64,000 bases of DNA from Desulfobacula sp. (lineage in GTDB: Bacteria; Desulfobacterota; Desulfobacteria; Desulfobacterales; Desulfobacteraceae), in assembly GCA_023701135.1 (NCBI GenBank), contig JAMPXP010000015.1, positions 62,001 to 126,000 of the forward strand, given 5' to 3'. Below, piece after piece: positions 1 through 8,566 of this stretch (the first letter of the stretch is position 1; each line of letters opens with the position of its first letter). The notes below the pieces were generated by a model. The model was not told where the DNA came from. It was given only the letters and a program-made list of their open reading frames with translations, and searched no databases. The position numbers and the translations under genes were made by a program.

Positions 1-542
1 GTTTTCAGACAGAAAAAAAATATAGGAATTCTCAGCCCCATCTCCATCGGTGACATATAATGAGGGCCGAAAAGAAAGGGGTTTGATTCGATAAAATCTA
101 AAACTTTCTGCTTGATTAATATCCGGTTTTTTTCGGACTTTTCCTGCCCTGACGCCGGCCCGTATAAAGCTAACGGAATCTGCTGCAATCTACCTGATTC
201 CCAAACGGTACGTATATCAATTGCCGGGGGATTCAAGGGGACATCAGTAAAGAAGATCTTTGAGTGAATCTGTTCAAAATGCTCGACGCCATTTTTGTTT
301 TTGACATCGAAAGAGCCCTTACCGTTCATTTCACTTTCAAATGATTGCTGCGGGATGGAATCAAATTCCGGGACGGCGATGGAGTTAATTAATGAGGCAT
401 CTGCGTCCGGGTATTTGAACGGCTCTTTTCCTTTGTACAAGAGCCTTTTCGTGTACCAGCCGAGAACCCTGCGTTTGACCCTGTAAATCATCTCCGGCAG
501 AGAGGTCTGTTTAAGCCTGTTGATAAATGTATTTATGTCCAC
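1..542 (-). CDS. Heparinase II/III-like protein, N-terminal part (cut by window edge)
   Basis: An open frame of about 180 codons runs from a GTG at 542 to the window edge without a stop. It was read directly from the minus strand. The protein contains DIRTVWESGRLQQ and, further on, FGPHYMSPMEMGLRI. These match in spirit the D-x-R-x-x-WE-x-x-R-x-Q and SMEMALR segments that precede the catalytic part of heparinase II/III-like proteins (known family features). Such proteins cleave or remodel uronic-acid-containing polysaccharide in the envelope. The GTG overlaps the end of the acyltransferase gene by 10 bp, so the two are probably co-transcribed. No strong Shine-Dalgarno is visible, and an internal ATG near 491 would lose conserved sequence. 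The catalytic domain lies outside the window, so activity cannot be judged. Confidence 0.7.
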   Translation of the reverse strand, partial: MDINTFINRLKQTSLPEMIYRVKRRVLGWYTKRLLYKGKEPFKYPDADASLINSIAVPEFDSIPQQSFESEMNGKGSFDVKNKNGVEHFEQIHSKIFFTDVPLNPPAIDIRTVWESGRLQQIPLALYGPASGQEKSEKNRILIKQKVLDFIESNPFLFGPHYMSPMEMGLRIPIFFFCLK

Positions 543-1672
543 GGCTTTACAGATAAAGGCAATTTAATCCGACGAATGAATGAGATTTTCGATGCTGGTC
601 TTTCTATCAAAGAATAGGTAATCCAGGAGAAAAAAAAGGTGGATATCAGGACCATCCATCCCAGGACAGAACCAGGCATTATTTTTATCAGAGGGGAATG
701 GTGTATGATTTTAATTACGGCCCCATGGAGCAGGTATGCGCTAAAGCTCACAAAGCCAAGATACCGGAGCCCCTTCCATTCAAAGATGAATCTAAGTATT
801 CCGTTTCCATGGATTGAGGCAAAAATGACTACGGCCCAGAGAATTGCAAACAATAAAAACTGCCGGTGCGGAGCTATTCCCCAAGAATCAAGCCCGACAC
901 TTGACAATATTTTGGGAGATAGCATAAATATCAGCATTAGGGAGATGATCCCGGAAATATCAAGTCCCCTGGTCAATCTTTGATGGCTGTCAAGATTATG
1001 TCTGAGCCAATGGTGGTGAAAAACGGCAAGCAGGGATCCCCCTAAAAAGATTGGCAGATGGTAAATCACCGAGCGGATCGAGACCGCTTCAGACAATGGC
1101 CATACAGACCGGATTAAGATGATGGTAGCCATCACAAAAGCCAACGATAAGGTTCTGTTCAAATTCAGAACAAACACAAACACGGCGGCCACAGCAGGCA
1201 GTATAAAATAATAGGCAAATTCTACAGGAATACTCCAGGCGACTTCCTTTCCGCTGTTCATCCGTAAATGATCAATATATTCCGTGAAATCGAGAGAAAA
1301 AGGTAACCCTTTGTCGACCATGAAAAAATTGGCGGAAAGGATATGGGTGGAGACCAAGGCGGCAGTGAGGTATAAAAAATAAAGCGGATATATTCTGAAG
1401 AAGCGCCTTTCAAAGTATATGGCCAGTTTTTTAAAGCTAAAAGCTTCACTGCCTTGATATAGAAAAGGGTAGGTAAGCAAAAAAGCACTCAGCATGAAAA
1501 ACAGGAACACCCCTCCATGACCGGAGCCGCTGAAATTGATAAAGGGGATTATATGAAAATCGATATTGCCGGTATGAGCGAAAATAACGATTATCACAGC
1601 CAAACCCCTCAGGCCGTCCAATGCGTCAATCTGAAAGGCTTTGTTCGATAAGGTTCTTGCGAGAATAGCCAT
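533..1672 (-). CDS. Membrane acyltransferase (acyltransferase 3 / OafA family)
   Basis: This is a 379-residue polytopic membrane protein, the usual length for acyltransferase 3 proteins. The N-terminal motif DALDGLRGLAVIIVIFAHTG holds the family's conserved Arg and His (His33). About ten hydrophobic segments follow, with the basic tail SLIERPASK typical of the family. These enzymes move acetyl or other acyl groups across the inner membrane onto polysaccharide. Its position among glycosyltransferases suggests that it decorates the exopolysaccharide made here. It lies 18 bp downstream of a glycosyltransferase gene on the same strand and overlaps the heparinase-like gene. The exact acyl group cannot be told from sequence. 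Confidence 0.88.
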   Translation of the reverse strand: MAILARTLSNKAFQIDALDGLRGLAVIIVIFAHTGNIDFHIIPFINFSGSGHGGVFLFFMLSAFLLTYPFLYQGSEAFSFKKLAIYFERRFFRIYPLYFLYLTAALVSTHILSANFFMVDKGLPFSLDFTEYIDHLRMNSGKEVAWSIPVEFAYYFILPAVAAVFVFVLNLNRTLSLAFVMATIILIRSVWPLSEAVSIRSVIYHLPIFLGGSLLAVFHHHWLRHNLDSHQRLTRGLDISGIISLMLIFMLSPKILSSVGLDSWGIAPHRQFLLFAILWAVVIFASIHGNGILRFIFEWKGLRYLGFVSFSAYLLHGAVIKIIHHSPLIKIMPGSVLGWMVLISTFFFSWITYSLIERPASKISFIRRIKLPLSVKPWT

Positions 1673-1690
1673 TTATAAGATTTCTTATTG

Positions 1691-2842
1691 TTAAAGAGTT
1701 ATCTGTTGGTAGATGTGATGCAACCGCCGGCTTACTTCTGAGGCTGAAAAATGCTTTTTTGAATAGGCCCTGTTATACGCGCCCATTCTTTTCCGCAGGC
1801 CATCATCAACAATAAGTTTCTCAATCAGACCCGCCAGGACATGGGGGTCGTTGCTGTTGGTGATATATCCCATATTATCGTTTTCGAAAAAATCTTTTAG
1901 CCCGCCAACAGGTCTTGTTACAACGGGCAAGCCATGAGCCATGGCTTCCAGTACGGTCGTCGGCATCCCTTCACCGTAATTGGTCGGGAAAAAATAAATA
2001 TCTGACTCCAGAAATGTATTACCTTTTTCCTTTCCTGTCAGATATCCATAAAAAATGATCTTTGCCGGTTTTTTTTCATCAGCGTATTTTTGCGCCGGCG
2101 CTAATTCCGACCCATCGCCAACAATAAGCAACCGAGTGTTGAAACATTTCTGCTGAAGAAGCATAAAGGCATCGATGGTTTCATAAATTCCCTTGGTCTT
2201 TTCAATTCTTGTAAGAAACAAAATGGTGATGGGATGGTTAGCCGGAGGCTGCTGTTTTTCAATGGGCTCAGAAAAAATATCATCCTTTACCACGGTTGTT
2301 TCAAGAAATATAGGGCATAGTATCTTCCAGCTTTTCAGCTTCATGCTAAATTCGTTTGCCAGGACAATTATGCCGTCGGCTTTATTGAATACAAGGCTGA
2401 ATACTTTCTGGTATCTTTTTTCAATTGCCTGCTCTAAATTTATGTCCCATCCGTGAAAAAAAATCAGGACAGGCTTTTTGAACAATTTGGCTACTAACAG
2501 CAGGACTCCATCCCTGGTAATGGCCTTGATACCTAGGGAAACGTTAATATGAACCAGGCGATGTCGGCAGGAAATCATCTTTTTCAAAAACCGGAAATAA
2601 TCAAAAAGTATTCTCATCAAGCTTTGAAGAGGGCTGTTTTCATTCTCTTTTGCGCCTATTTCAAAAAATTCATTTCCGTTTTCCAGATAGGGTTTCAGCA
2701 CTCTGTAATAGTTCGAAACCCCGCCGGGCATATTGAGACGGGGAGTGATAATCAGCACGCCCTGAATTTCTGTATGGGCCTTTGCAAAAATATGAATACT
2801 TTTTTGAACATTTACGAAGTTTAGATCAGGCATTTTGTTCAT
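1691..2842 (-). CDS. Glycosyltransferase family 4 protein
   Basis: This 383-residue GT-B glycosyltransferase has an N-terminal acceptor half with LNMPGGVSNYYRVL, the GG loop seen in GT4 enzymes. The C-terminal nucleotide-sugar-binding half has LFLTRIEKTKGIYETIDAF and the EGMPTTVLEAMAHG motif near residues 291-304, whose two glutamates form the E-x7-E signature of the family. It would add one sugar to the lipid-linked repeat unit on the cytoplasmic face of the inner membrane. The start overlaps the preceding gene by 17 bp; an alternative ATG lies three codons in. Donor and acceptor sugars are unknown. Confidence 0.9.
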   Translation of the reverse strand: MNKMPDLNFVNVQKSIHIFAKAHTEIQGVLIITPRLNMPGGVSNYYRVLKPYLENGNEFFEIGAKENENSPLQSLMRILFDYFRFLKKMISCRHRLVHINVSLGIKAITRDGVLLLVAKLFKKPVLIFFHGWDINLEQAIEKRYQKVFSLVFNKADGIIVLANEFSMKLKSWKILCPIFLETTVVKDDIFSEPIEKQQPPANHPITILFLTRIEKTKGIYETIDAFMLLQQKCFNTRLLIVGDGSELAPAQKYADEKKPAKIIFYGYLTGKEKGNTFLESDIYFFPTNYGEGMPTTVLEAMAHGLPVVTRPVGGLKDFFENDNMGYITNSNDPHVLAGLIEKLIVDDGLRKRMGAYNRAYSKKHFSASEVSRRLHHIYQQITL

Positions 2843-3908
2843 GGCCCTTCCGGGTGATTTTTAATAAGTATTTTTCAAGGCCATGGACAATATGTTGCCA
2901 ATGATATTTTTGGGCGTTTTTCCGAATCGTCTCGCTGGAAAATTCGTTTATCCTGCCTTGGATGCGATGAAGTCCATTTTTAAAAGACTCTGCCGAATCA
3001 TCAATCAAAACTCCATTGCTGTCATTAATATATAGTTTGTTTTCGGTGGTGGCGGTTCCGATCACAGCCATTCCGGAGAGAAGATAATCAAAGGTTTTAG
3101 TCGGAGGCTGGGCATCAAAATAGGGAGTTATCGGGATAAACGAGACGCCGATATTGGCTTTAGCAAAATAACCATCAAGCTCTGTAAATGGAATATATCC
3201 GGTAACCCTGACCTGGCTTTCAATACCGTATTCTGCCGCCAACGACCGTAAATGGTCTTCCTCTCCTTTATAGCCTGAACCAATGATTGTGTAAGAATAT
3301 TTTTCAGGCTGCGGCACTGTTTTTAAAAAATTGGCAAAACCGGTTACGGTCTTTTCTATATTTCTTTTTGACAGTGTTCCCACATATATCAAGTCAAGAG
3401 AATCAAATTGTTTTACCTGCTCGGTTATGGGTAGGGATCCAAGTGGTAAAATTTTTGCCTTGTTCTCTATACGCAGCTTTCTGGCAAGCGACCGGGAAAT
3501 GACAGTAACATGCCGGAAAAAAATCGATTCCAACCTCATGGTAGTGTCATAGAGCACACGCAACAGTCTGTTGTCGGATACAAATCCGGAGCGAATATCG
3601 AATATGAACCGTATCCGTGGGCAGAATAATTTGATAAGAAAGCAGCCGTTGAAATATTTAATAAAACAGATATCTACAGGGTTGGCCTTTAAGAAACTAA
3701 TTAGGGTGGCTATAAACCGGAGGTTTCTGAATAAAATATTACACTTTCTTTGCAGGTATATGACCCTGACCCCGTAAAGGTCTTGCCTAGTCTGGTTTGT
3801 ATCCCAGCAAAGATATTGGACAGAGTGCTTTTGACTCAGATAACGGCAGTATTGAAATGTATCAATATGGTGGCCAAATTGTTTATGGCAGACAATAAGT
3901 ATTTTCAT
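2826..3908 (-). CDS. Glycosyltransferase, GT4-like
   Basis: This 360-residue protein has the GT-B layout. The N-terminal part is MKILIVCHKQFGHHIDTFQY, the middle has the DLIYVGTLSKRNIEKTV nucleotide-binding turn, and the C-terminal half has QPPTKTFDYLLSGMAVIGT, which replaces the usual E-x7-E with a K-x-F-D-Y-L variant seen in WcaI/CapM-like transferases. The likely role is a sugar transfer in assembly of the polysaccharide repeat unit. It sits 8 bp after the next gene upstream and overlaps the next gene downstream, so translational coupling is likely. Specificity cannot be read from the sequence. Confidence 0.85.
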   Translation of the reverse strand: MKILIVCHKQFGHHIDTFQYCRYLSQKHSVQYLCWDTNQTRQDLYGVRVIYLQRKCNILFRNLRFIATLISFLKANPVDICFIKYFNGCFLIKLFCPRIRFIFDIRSGFVSDNRLLRVLYDTTMRLESIFFRHVTVISRSLARKLRIENKAKILPLGSLPITEQVKQFDSLDLIYVGTLSKRNIEKTVTGFANFLKTVPQPEKYSYTIIGSGYKGEEDHLRSLAAEYGIESQVRVTGYIPFTELDGYFAKANIGVSFIPITPYFDAQPPTKTFDYLLSGMAVIGTATTENKLYINDSNGVLIDDSAESFKNGLHRIQGRINEFSSETIRKNAQKYHWQHIVHGLEKYLLKITRKGHEQNA

Positions 3909-3916
3909 ACGGTTGA

Positions 3917-5008
3917 TTAAATTAAACTTTCCAGTAGATTCAGGATCTTGTCCATATTGGCCAGAGAATGGTTTGCGATAGCATATTCCCAGGCCTTTAT
4001 GCCCATGCTTTCCCGAAGCCCTTCATTTTCCAGAAGCGCTTTAAGATCATGGACAAGCCCCTGGAATTCTCCGGCACATAGGCCAAGCTTTTTATCCCGA
4101 AGGATATTGTCCGGATCAACGCTCAGGCTTACAACCGGCACCCGCCTCATCCAGGCTTGAATGAACGTGTTGCTGAATCCTTCCTGCCTGCTGGTGTTGA
4201 CCAGAATGTGACTCTCGGCCAGAAGGCGGTTGACCTCTTCGTTGGGGACTTCGCCCCGGACATCAATGCCTGCCTCACGCGCTCGTCCAACAAGCCTTTC
4301 GTATCCTTCAGTTCTGCCGAGCATAATAAAACGAACCTCTTTGACTGAACCGAGAGCCTGAACCATCTGAACAAAGAACTCTGGCTGCTTGACGGGCTTC
4401 CAGTTGGCAATCCACAACACGGAGATGGGTTTTGAGGGTTTATGGATGTCTTCAGGAACAGCATGCCCGTTGGGGATGATAACGGCATTGCGCCCGTAAT
4501 TTTTTTTCAGCAGCTCGGCTTGAAACAGGGTCTGTGCAATGATGGTATCTGTGTGTCTGATGCCGTAGTGTAAAAGAATTTGTTCGGGAAGCACCCAGGG
4601 CTTGTGCCATTTGTAAGTAACATTTTCAACGTCGTTGTCGTTTGCAATATGAAAGACACATCTGCATCGGTTTTGCCTTGCGAAGTGAGCCGAGACGCCG
4701 GTTAAAGATAATCCGGCCCGCTGGTAGATTATATCAGGCTTTATTGATGCTAATTCACGGTAAAGTGATTTTGCATAGGGATACTTGATATTGTTGAGTT
4801 TTGTCAGATACCTATTTTTTTCAATGGCATGGAGGATTAGTTTCCGGCTTTTATCCAACGGACCGCCGTTGGACAGAAAGCAATAATGCGGTTGCCAGCC
4901 TTGTTTTATTGCAGCTTCAGCCAGAAGTAAGGCCTGCAGTTCCGCGCCGCCCTGGCTTTGCCCCCAGTAGCTTCCAAGGACAAGGGCCAATTTTTTTTTA
5001 TAGGACAT
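3917..5008 (-). CDS. Glycosyltransferase family 4 protein
   Basis: This 363-residue GT-B glycosyltransferase opens with LALVLGSYWGQSQGGAELQA, whose GGAE loop is typical of GT4 acceptor domains. The C-terminal half contains VLWIANWKPVKQPEFFVQM and SRQEGFSNTFIQAWMRRVPV, where a glutamine-containing variant takes the place of the second glutamate of the E-x7-E signature. It probably adds a sugar in the same pathway as its two neighbours, giving three GT-B enzymes in a row. A 45 bp gap separates it from the sulfotransferase gene upstream. Confidence 0.88.
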   Translation of the reverse strand: MSYKKKLALVLGSYWGQSQGGAELQALLLAEAAIKQGWQPHYCFLSNGGPLDKSRKLILHAIEKNRYLTKLNNIKYPYAKSLYRELASIKPDIIYQRAGLSLTGVSAHFARQNRCRCVFHIANDNDVENVTYKWHKPWVLPEQILLHYGIRHTDTIIAQTLFQAELLKKNYGRNAVIIPNGHAVPEDIHKPSKPISVLWIANWKPVKQPEFFVQMVQALGSVKEVRFIMLGRTEGYERLVGRAREAGIDVRGEVPNEEVNRLLAESHILVNTSRQEGFSNTFIQAWMRRVPVVSLSVDPDNILRDKKLGLCAGEFQGLVHDLKALLENEGLRESMGIKAWEYAIANHSLANMDKILNLLESLI

Positions 5009-5053
5009 CTTTTTCAGGTTAGTTGGATGTGTAAGGGCCAGGAATTTTCCAGG

Positions 5054-5971
5054 TTAGAGCAATCGAAAAAACCGGCCGAGTGTTCTTCCGGCCAACAGTT
5101 CGGAAGAATTTATAAATTTATTTAGATTGAGCTGAAATGGGTTATACACAATAGCATTTCGCTCCTTTGAAGCCTTTTCCCCCGAGAAAAAGGAACGCAT
5201 CTGCTGAAGCTGCCGGTCAGCCGTAATCTCCTGCTTTACATCATCAGGTAATTTCTCAAATATCTTATTGTCGTAATAAATGGACTGGTGCCGACCCTCC
5301 ACCGTATCCTGATGGGGGAGCCTGGAGCTGGCCACATGGTAATTTTTGTTTTTTTCACTATAGAGATGGATCTTTGCGGAATCATTTCCAAAAAGGGTAT
5401 GGTGCTGTTTTTCCCAGAATTTTTCCCGATCCTGATGAAATTCGAGCCCGCAGGACAGGCAGATAGAGCTTATGGTTTCAGCAGGCTTTTGGGCTAAATC
5501 CTTATATGGAACAGGGATGAAATTTTCAATCAGGCTTAAATAAAGCCGGTAATAATTTTTCCATGCCCTTTTCCAGGTTTTCCTTCCCCTTTTTACCATT
5601 GAATGGGCAAAGTCACCCGGCTCTTTGTAAATAAGGAGATGATAAACCATGATCCCTTGTTGTTCCAGTAAGGATGTCTGTCTGTTGATCCACCAGGGGT
5701 TCTTGCTGGAGTCGACAATGAAAGAAATTTCCGGGAATTCGTTAAAGATGGTTTGATAAAGCCTTTTTTCTCCGGAAGCAAGGACCTTTTTCCACAAATC
5801 GCATTCCGGGTTTCCGCATCCGCACACCGGGCTGAAATGATGGGGGCGGTAAGGCCGGAACAGGGCTTGTATCTCCCCGACGGAAAAGCCATCCGGGCTG
5901 TTGGCCAACATCATGTCGAGCATGGTGGATCCGCTGAAGGAGCTACCGCCGATAAACAGAACCTTTTTCAT
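5054..5971 (-). CDS. Sulfotransferase family protein (PAPS-dependent)
   Basis: This 305-residue cytosolic protein begins MKKVLFIGGSSFSGSTMLDM. That is the P-loop-like 5'-phosphosulfate-binding motif of sulfotransferases, with the small residues and Ser/Thr at positions 8-16. Around residue 105 the segment SFIVDSSKNPWW resembles the 3'-phosphate-binding beta strand of the family. A Cys-rich loop (VCGCGNPECDLW) is found in many bacterial sulfotransferases of this type. The reaction would transfer sulfate from PAPS to a sugar. Sat-CysC encoded at 13143-14855 could supply the PAPS. It lies four bases after the beta-helix gene, implying one operon. Confidence 0.85.
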   Translation of the reverse strand: MKKVLFIGGSSFSGSTMLDMMLANSPDGFSVGEIQALFRPYRPHHFSPVCGCGNPECDLWKKVLASGEKRLYQTIFNEFPEISFIVDSSKNPWWINRQTSLLEQQGIMVYHLLIYKEPGDFAHSMVKRGRKTWKRAWKNYYRLYLSLIENFIPVPYKDLAQKPAETISSICLSCGLEFHQDREKFWEKQHHTLFGNDSAKIHLYSEKNKNYHVASSRLPHQDTVEGRHQSIYYDNKIFEKLPDDVKQEITADRQLQQMRSFFSGEKASKERNAIVYNPFQLNLNKFINSSELLAGRTLGRFFRLL

Positions 5972-5975
5972 ATGC

Positions 5976-7373
5976 TCATCTCACCTCTTGAACGCTTTGC
6001 GGGGTACCGGCAAAAGAATCGGTCGGGGCATATCTTTTTTGATACCGCCGGAAGTCTATCTTGCCGTCTGTTTGCGAGAAAAAAAAGGCCCTCCTTTGGG
6101 AGGGAAGCACCCATCTGTTGTTTGTCCAGACAGATCGGGTATTTGAAGGGTCTGCGGAAGGCAAATAGCGGACAAGGATGCCCTGAAAACCGCCAGGCAC
6201 AATAAAGGTATTATTTTTAAACGATAGATCCCTGCAATCCGGCTCAATATCCACCAAGGAGCCCTCTGTCCGTTCCGGCCCATGTTGAATCAGGTTGTGA
6301 GATATCGAAACCTGCTCACACCTGAAAAGGCGGAATGCAGAATTTGAGCCTGGGTTAATAATTTTGCTTTCAGTAATAGCAACATTCCATGAATCGCCGG
6401 CAATAATGCCGTATTTCCGCTCATCAATGGAGCGATGGGATCTTATGGTGATATTCATGGCCCCATGCCCTATCAGAACCCCGCTATCACCATTCCCCGA
6501 GGTGGTGTTCTTTTCAATAAGAATATCCTGGCCCGAGGTGACATCGATCCCCTGCTCCCTGCAGGAGACTAGGAGGTTGTTACGGATGATATGGTTCCGG
6601 CCGACATCAGCACCGGTGGCATTCTTGTGAAGGGTAATACCGTCATTGTGCCTTACATTGCTTATCTGGCAGTCTTGGATGACCGTGTTTGAAAGGCTGC
6701 CCGCGGTTGATCCGATCAGGGCGATGCCGGAATTGGAGATGTGGGAGATTGAGCTGCTGCTGATGGTGTAGTTGCTTCCTCCTGAGATCAGGATGCCGTT
6801 CTGGCCGATATTTTTTAATTCAATATTAGATATATCAATATGGTGGCAATTAGAGAAATCCAGCCCTGTCCCGGTGGTGTCTTGAAAAGACAGGTCCTCA
6901 ATTTTCAGATAGGCCCCGTCATAACAACTGAGAAGGGACTCCCCCCCGTCTCCGGTTAGGGTGGGCCGGTGGGAAGGCGAACTTCCCTTAAAGGTGATGT
7001 ATCGTCCCGGGACTCCTGATGCCTTTATGCGAAAGGTTTCATTGTAGGGCCGAGCAGCCCCGTTTGACAGAATGAAAACCGTATCTCCCGGCTTTACGCT
7101 TTTGCCGGCCTTGGTCAGGGTCGCCCACGGGGCGCTGATATCCCCGCCGTTGGCGTCGCTTCCTTTCATATTATCAACAAAATAGTCTGCGCTATGGATG
7201 CAGGCAGGGTCAACCAAGGTTCCCAACAGGACAAGCATTGAACATAGAAAGGAAAAGCACCCCGGATAGGTTTCTCGTGCTGCTTGAGCATCGACGGGTC
7301 CGGACTCATATATCTTTCGATTATTCATTTTCCTATTTGTGATAATGTTGAGGTTTGTTGCGCCCCGGCTCAT
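5976..7373 (-). CDS. Right-handed parallel beta-helix repeat protein, exported
   Basis: This 465-residue protein has a hydrophobic stretch near residues 40-60 (FSFLCSMLVLLGTLVDPACI) followed by the DYFVDNMKGSDANGGDISAP start typical of secreted beta-helix proteins. From about residue 150 to 400 it has repeated short turns of the NGILISGG, NSGIALIG and DSGVLIGHG type, the coil repeats of a pectate-lyase-like fold. In polysaccharide loci such proteins act as lyases or epimerases in the periplasm, but no catalytic residues can be assigned here. The ATG overlaps the upstream stop by 4 bp (ATGA). An ATG at 7328 would shorten the unusually long stretch before the signal segment. Confidence 0.8.
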   Translation of the reverse strand: MSRGATNLNIITNRKMNNRKIYESGPVDAQAARETYPGCFSFLCSMLVLLGTLVDPACIHSADYFVDNMKGSDANGGDISAPWATLTKAGKSVKPGDTVFILSNGAARPYNETFRIKASGVPGRYITFKGSSPSHRPTLTGDGGESLLSCYDGAYLKIEDLSFQDTTGTGLDFSNCHHIDISNIELKNIGQNGILISGGSNYTISSSSISHISNSGIALIGSTAGSLSNTVIQDCQISNVRHNDGITLHKNATGADVGRNHIIRNNLLVSCREQGIDVTSGQDILIEKNTTSGNGDSGVLIGHGAMNITIRSHRSIDERKYGIIAGDSWNVAITESKIINPGSNSAFRLFRCEQVSISHNLIQHGPERTEGSLVDIEPDCRDLSFKNNTFIVPGGFQGILVRYLPSADPSNTRSVWTNNRWVLPSQRRAFFFSQTDGKIDFRRYQKRYAPTDSFAGTPQSVQEVR

Positions 7374-7882
7374 ATATAAGTTGGATTAACGACATCGGGG
7401 ATACAATTATTTTTAACAATTACTGCCGGATTACCTGAAACCACTGAGTGTGGAGGTATGCTTTCAGTGACAAAAGAACCGCCGGCAATTCTGCTGCCGC
7501 GGCCTATCGTTACAGCCCCTATAATTATTACGTGTGGGCCTATCCATACTTCGTCCTCAATCACTGGGTATCCAGTTAATCGCTCACCATTATGAGAAAT
7601 CCTATCTCGCCGACCTAAAGTAACGCCATGGAATAGTGTGATGTTTTTTCCAATCCTGGCTCCTGGGCTGACTACCAACCCCCATCCGTGTGTAAGGGCT
7701 ATGCCGCCTCCAATTTCGGTGCGCCAAGACAAAGCCATTGCTGCGTGAGAGGTGGTAATACGATACAGTAACTGAAAGAATGGAAGTAGTATTCTGAGGA
7801 ATCGGCGGGACTCTGCAAAAAACTGACATAGTCTCATCATTACAACCACACGGAACGTTCTGTGGGTGAAGACCCCCTTCAC
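7370..7882 (-). CDS. Hexapeptide-repeat acetyltransferase (serine acetyltransferase-like)
   Basis: This 170-residue protein has the left-handed beta-helix hexapeptide pattern: GGGIALTHGWGLVVSPGARIG, then ITLFHGVTLGRRD, EDEVWIGPHVIIIGAVTIG and IAGGSFVTESIPPHSVVSGNPAVIV. This is the CysE/WcaB-like arrangement with a catalytic-type histidine in the LTHGWGL and LFHGVTLG turns. In a polysaccharide locus it most likely O- or N-acetylates a sugar rather than serine. The start is GTG. It lies directly upstream of the beta-helix gene with a 4 bp overlap. Confidence 0.82.
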   Translation of the reverse strand: MKGVFTHRTFRVVVMMRLCQFFAESRRFLRILLPFFQLLYRITTSHAAMALSWRTEIGGGIALTHGWGLVVSPGARIGKNITLFHGVTLGRRDRISHNGERLTGYPVIEDEVWIGPHVIIIGAVTIGRGSRIAGGSFVTESIPPHSVVSGNPAVIVKNNCIPDVVNPTYI

Positions 7883-7950
7883 TAAAGCCCCAAGATTGAA
7901 TTGAGCGTATTGACGGTGTGAGTCAGCTTTTAATTTGGCCTATGAACTCA

Positions 7951-8524
7951 TTAGATTTTATCTTCATAATCTGTTCTGTTAACGTACCCTTTTGAGCCTT
8001 CTTGGGATATGACCTTTCCAGGAATGCCCACTACAACAGAGTTGTTTGGGATATTGCTTGTTACAACACAGTTGGCACCAATTGAAACATTGTTACCGAT
8101 CTTGACGGCCCCGATAACCAATATAAATATTGTCCCCAAGACTCGGATAACCTTTGTTTTTTCCTCTGTTGGCTTGCCCCAAAGTGACGCCTTGAGAAAT
8201 ATTACAATTCTTTCCGATTATGCTATGCTTATTCACAACGATCCCTCCAAAGTGTCCTATATAAAATCCACTCCCAATATTTGTTTCTGGTGGAATGGAT
8301 ATTCCAAACTTATATTTCAGTCGCCCGAGGAAAAGTTTGGCAAATGGATAGATTGAATACTTTAGCATTGAATTGCTTTTAGTGTAGAGGCAAGTGCGCA
8401 TCCAGAAGTTGTATTTAAAGGAACCTCCTTTCAGGACATACCACAAAAGAACCGAAGTTTTAACAACCCCTGTGATTCGGTATAGATCTGAATAAATAAG
8501 AAATTTGTAATGGTTGAAATTCAT
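7951..8524 (-). pseudogene. Serine acetyltransferase-like hexapeptide transferase, frameshifted
   Basis: The first frame runs from 8524 and contains the WcaB/CysE-like turns FYIGHFGGIVVNKHSIIGKN and ISQGVTLGQANRGKNKGYPS, then breaks after GDNIYIG near 8118. The missing end (GAVKIGNNVSIGANCVVTSN, then VVVGIPGKVIS) continues in another frame down to 7951. Joining the two frames gives a protein of about 190 residues of normal family length, so one base appears to be inserted (or two lost) around 8113-8122. The flanking sequence is AT-rich compared with most of the window, which hints at transfer. A second intact acetyltransferase lies next to it. A sequencing or assembly error cannot be excluded. 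Confidence 0.75.
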
Positions 8525-8566
8525 TGGTATGCCCCCATTGAATGCACGGTCTATAGTACACTGTTA

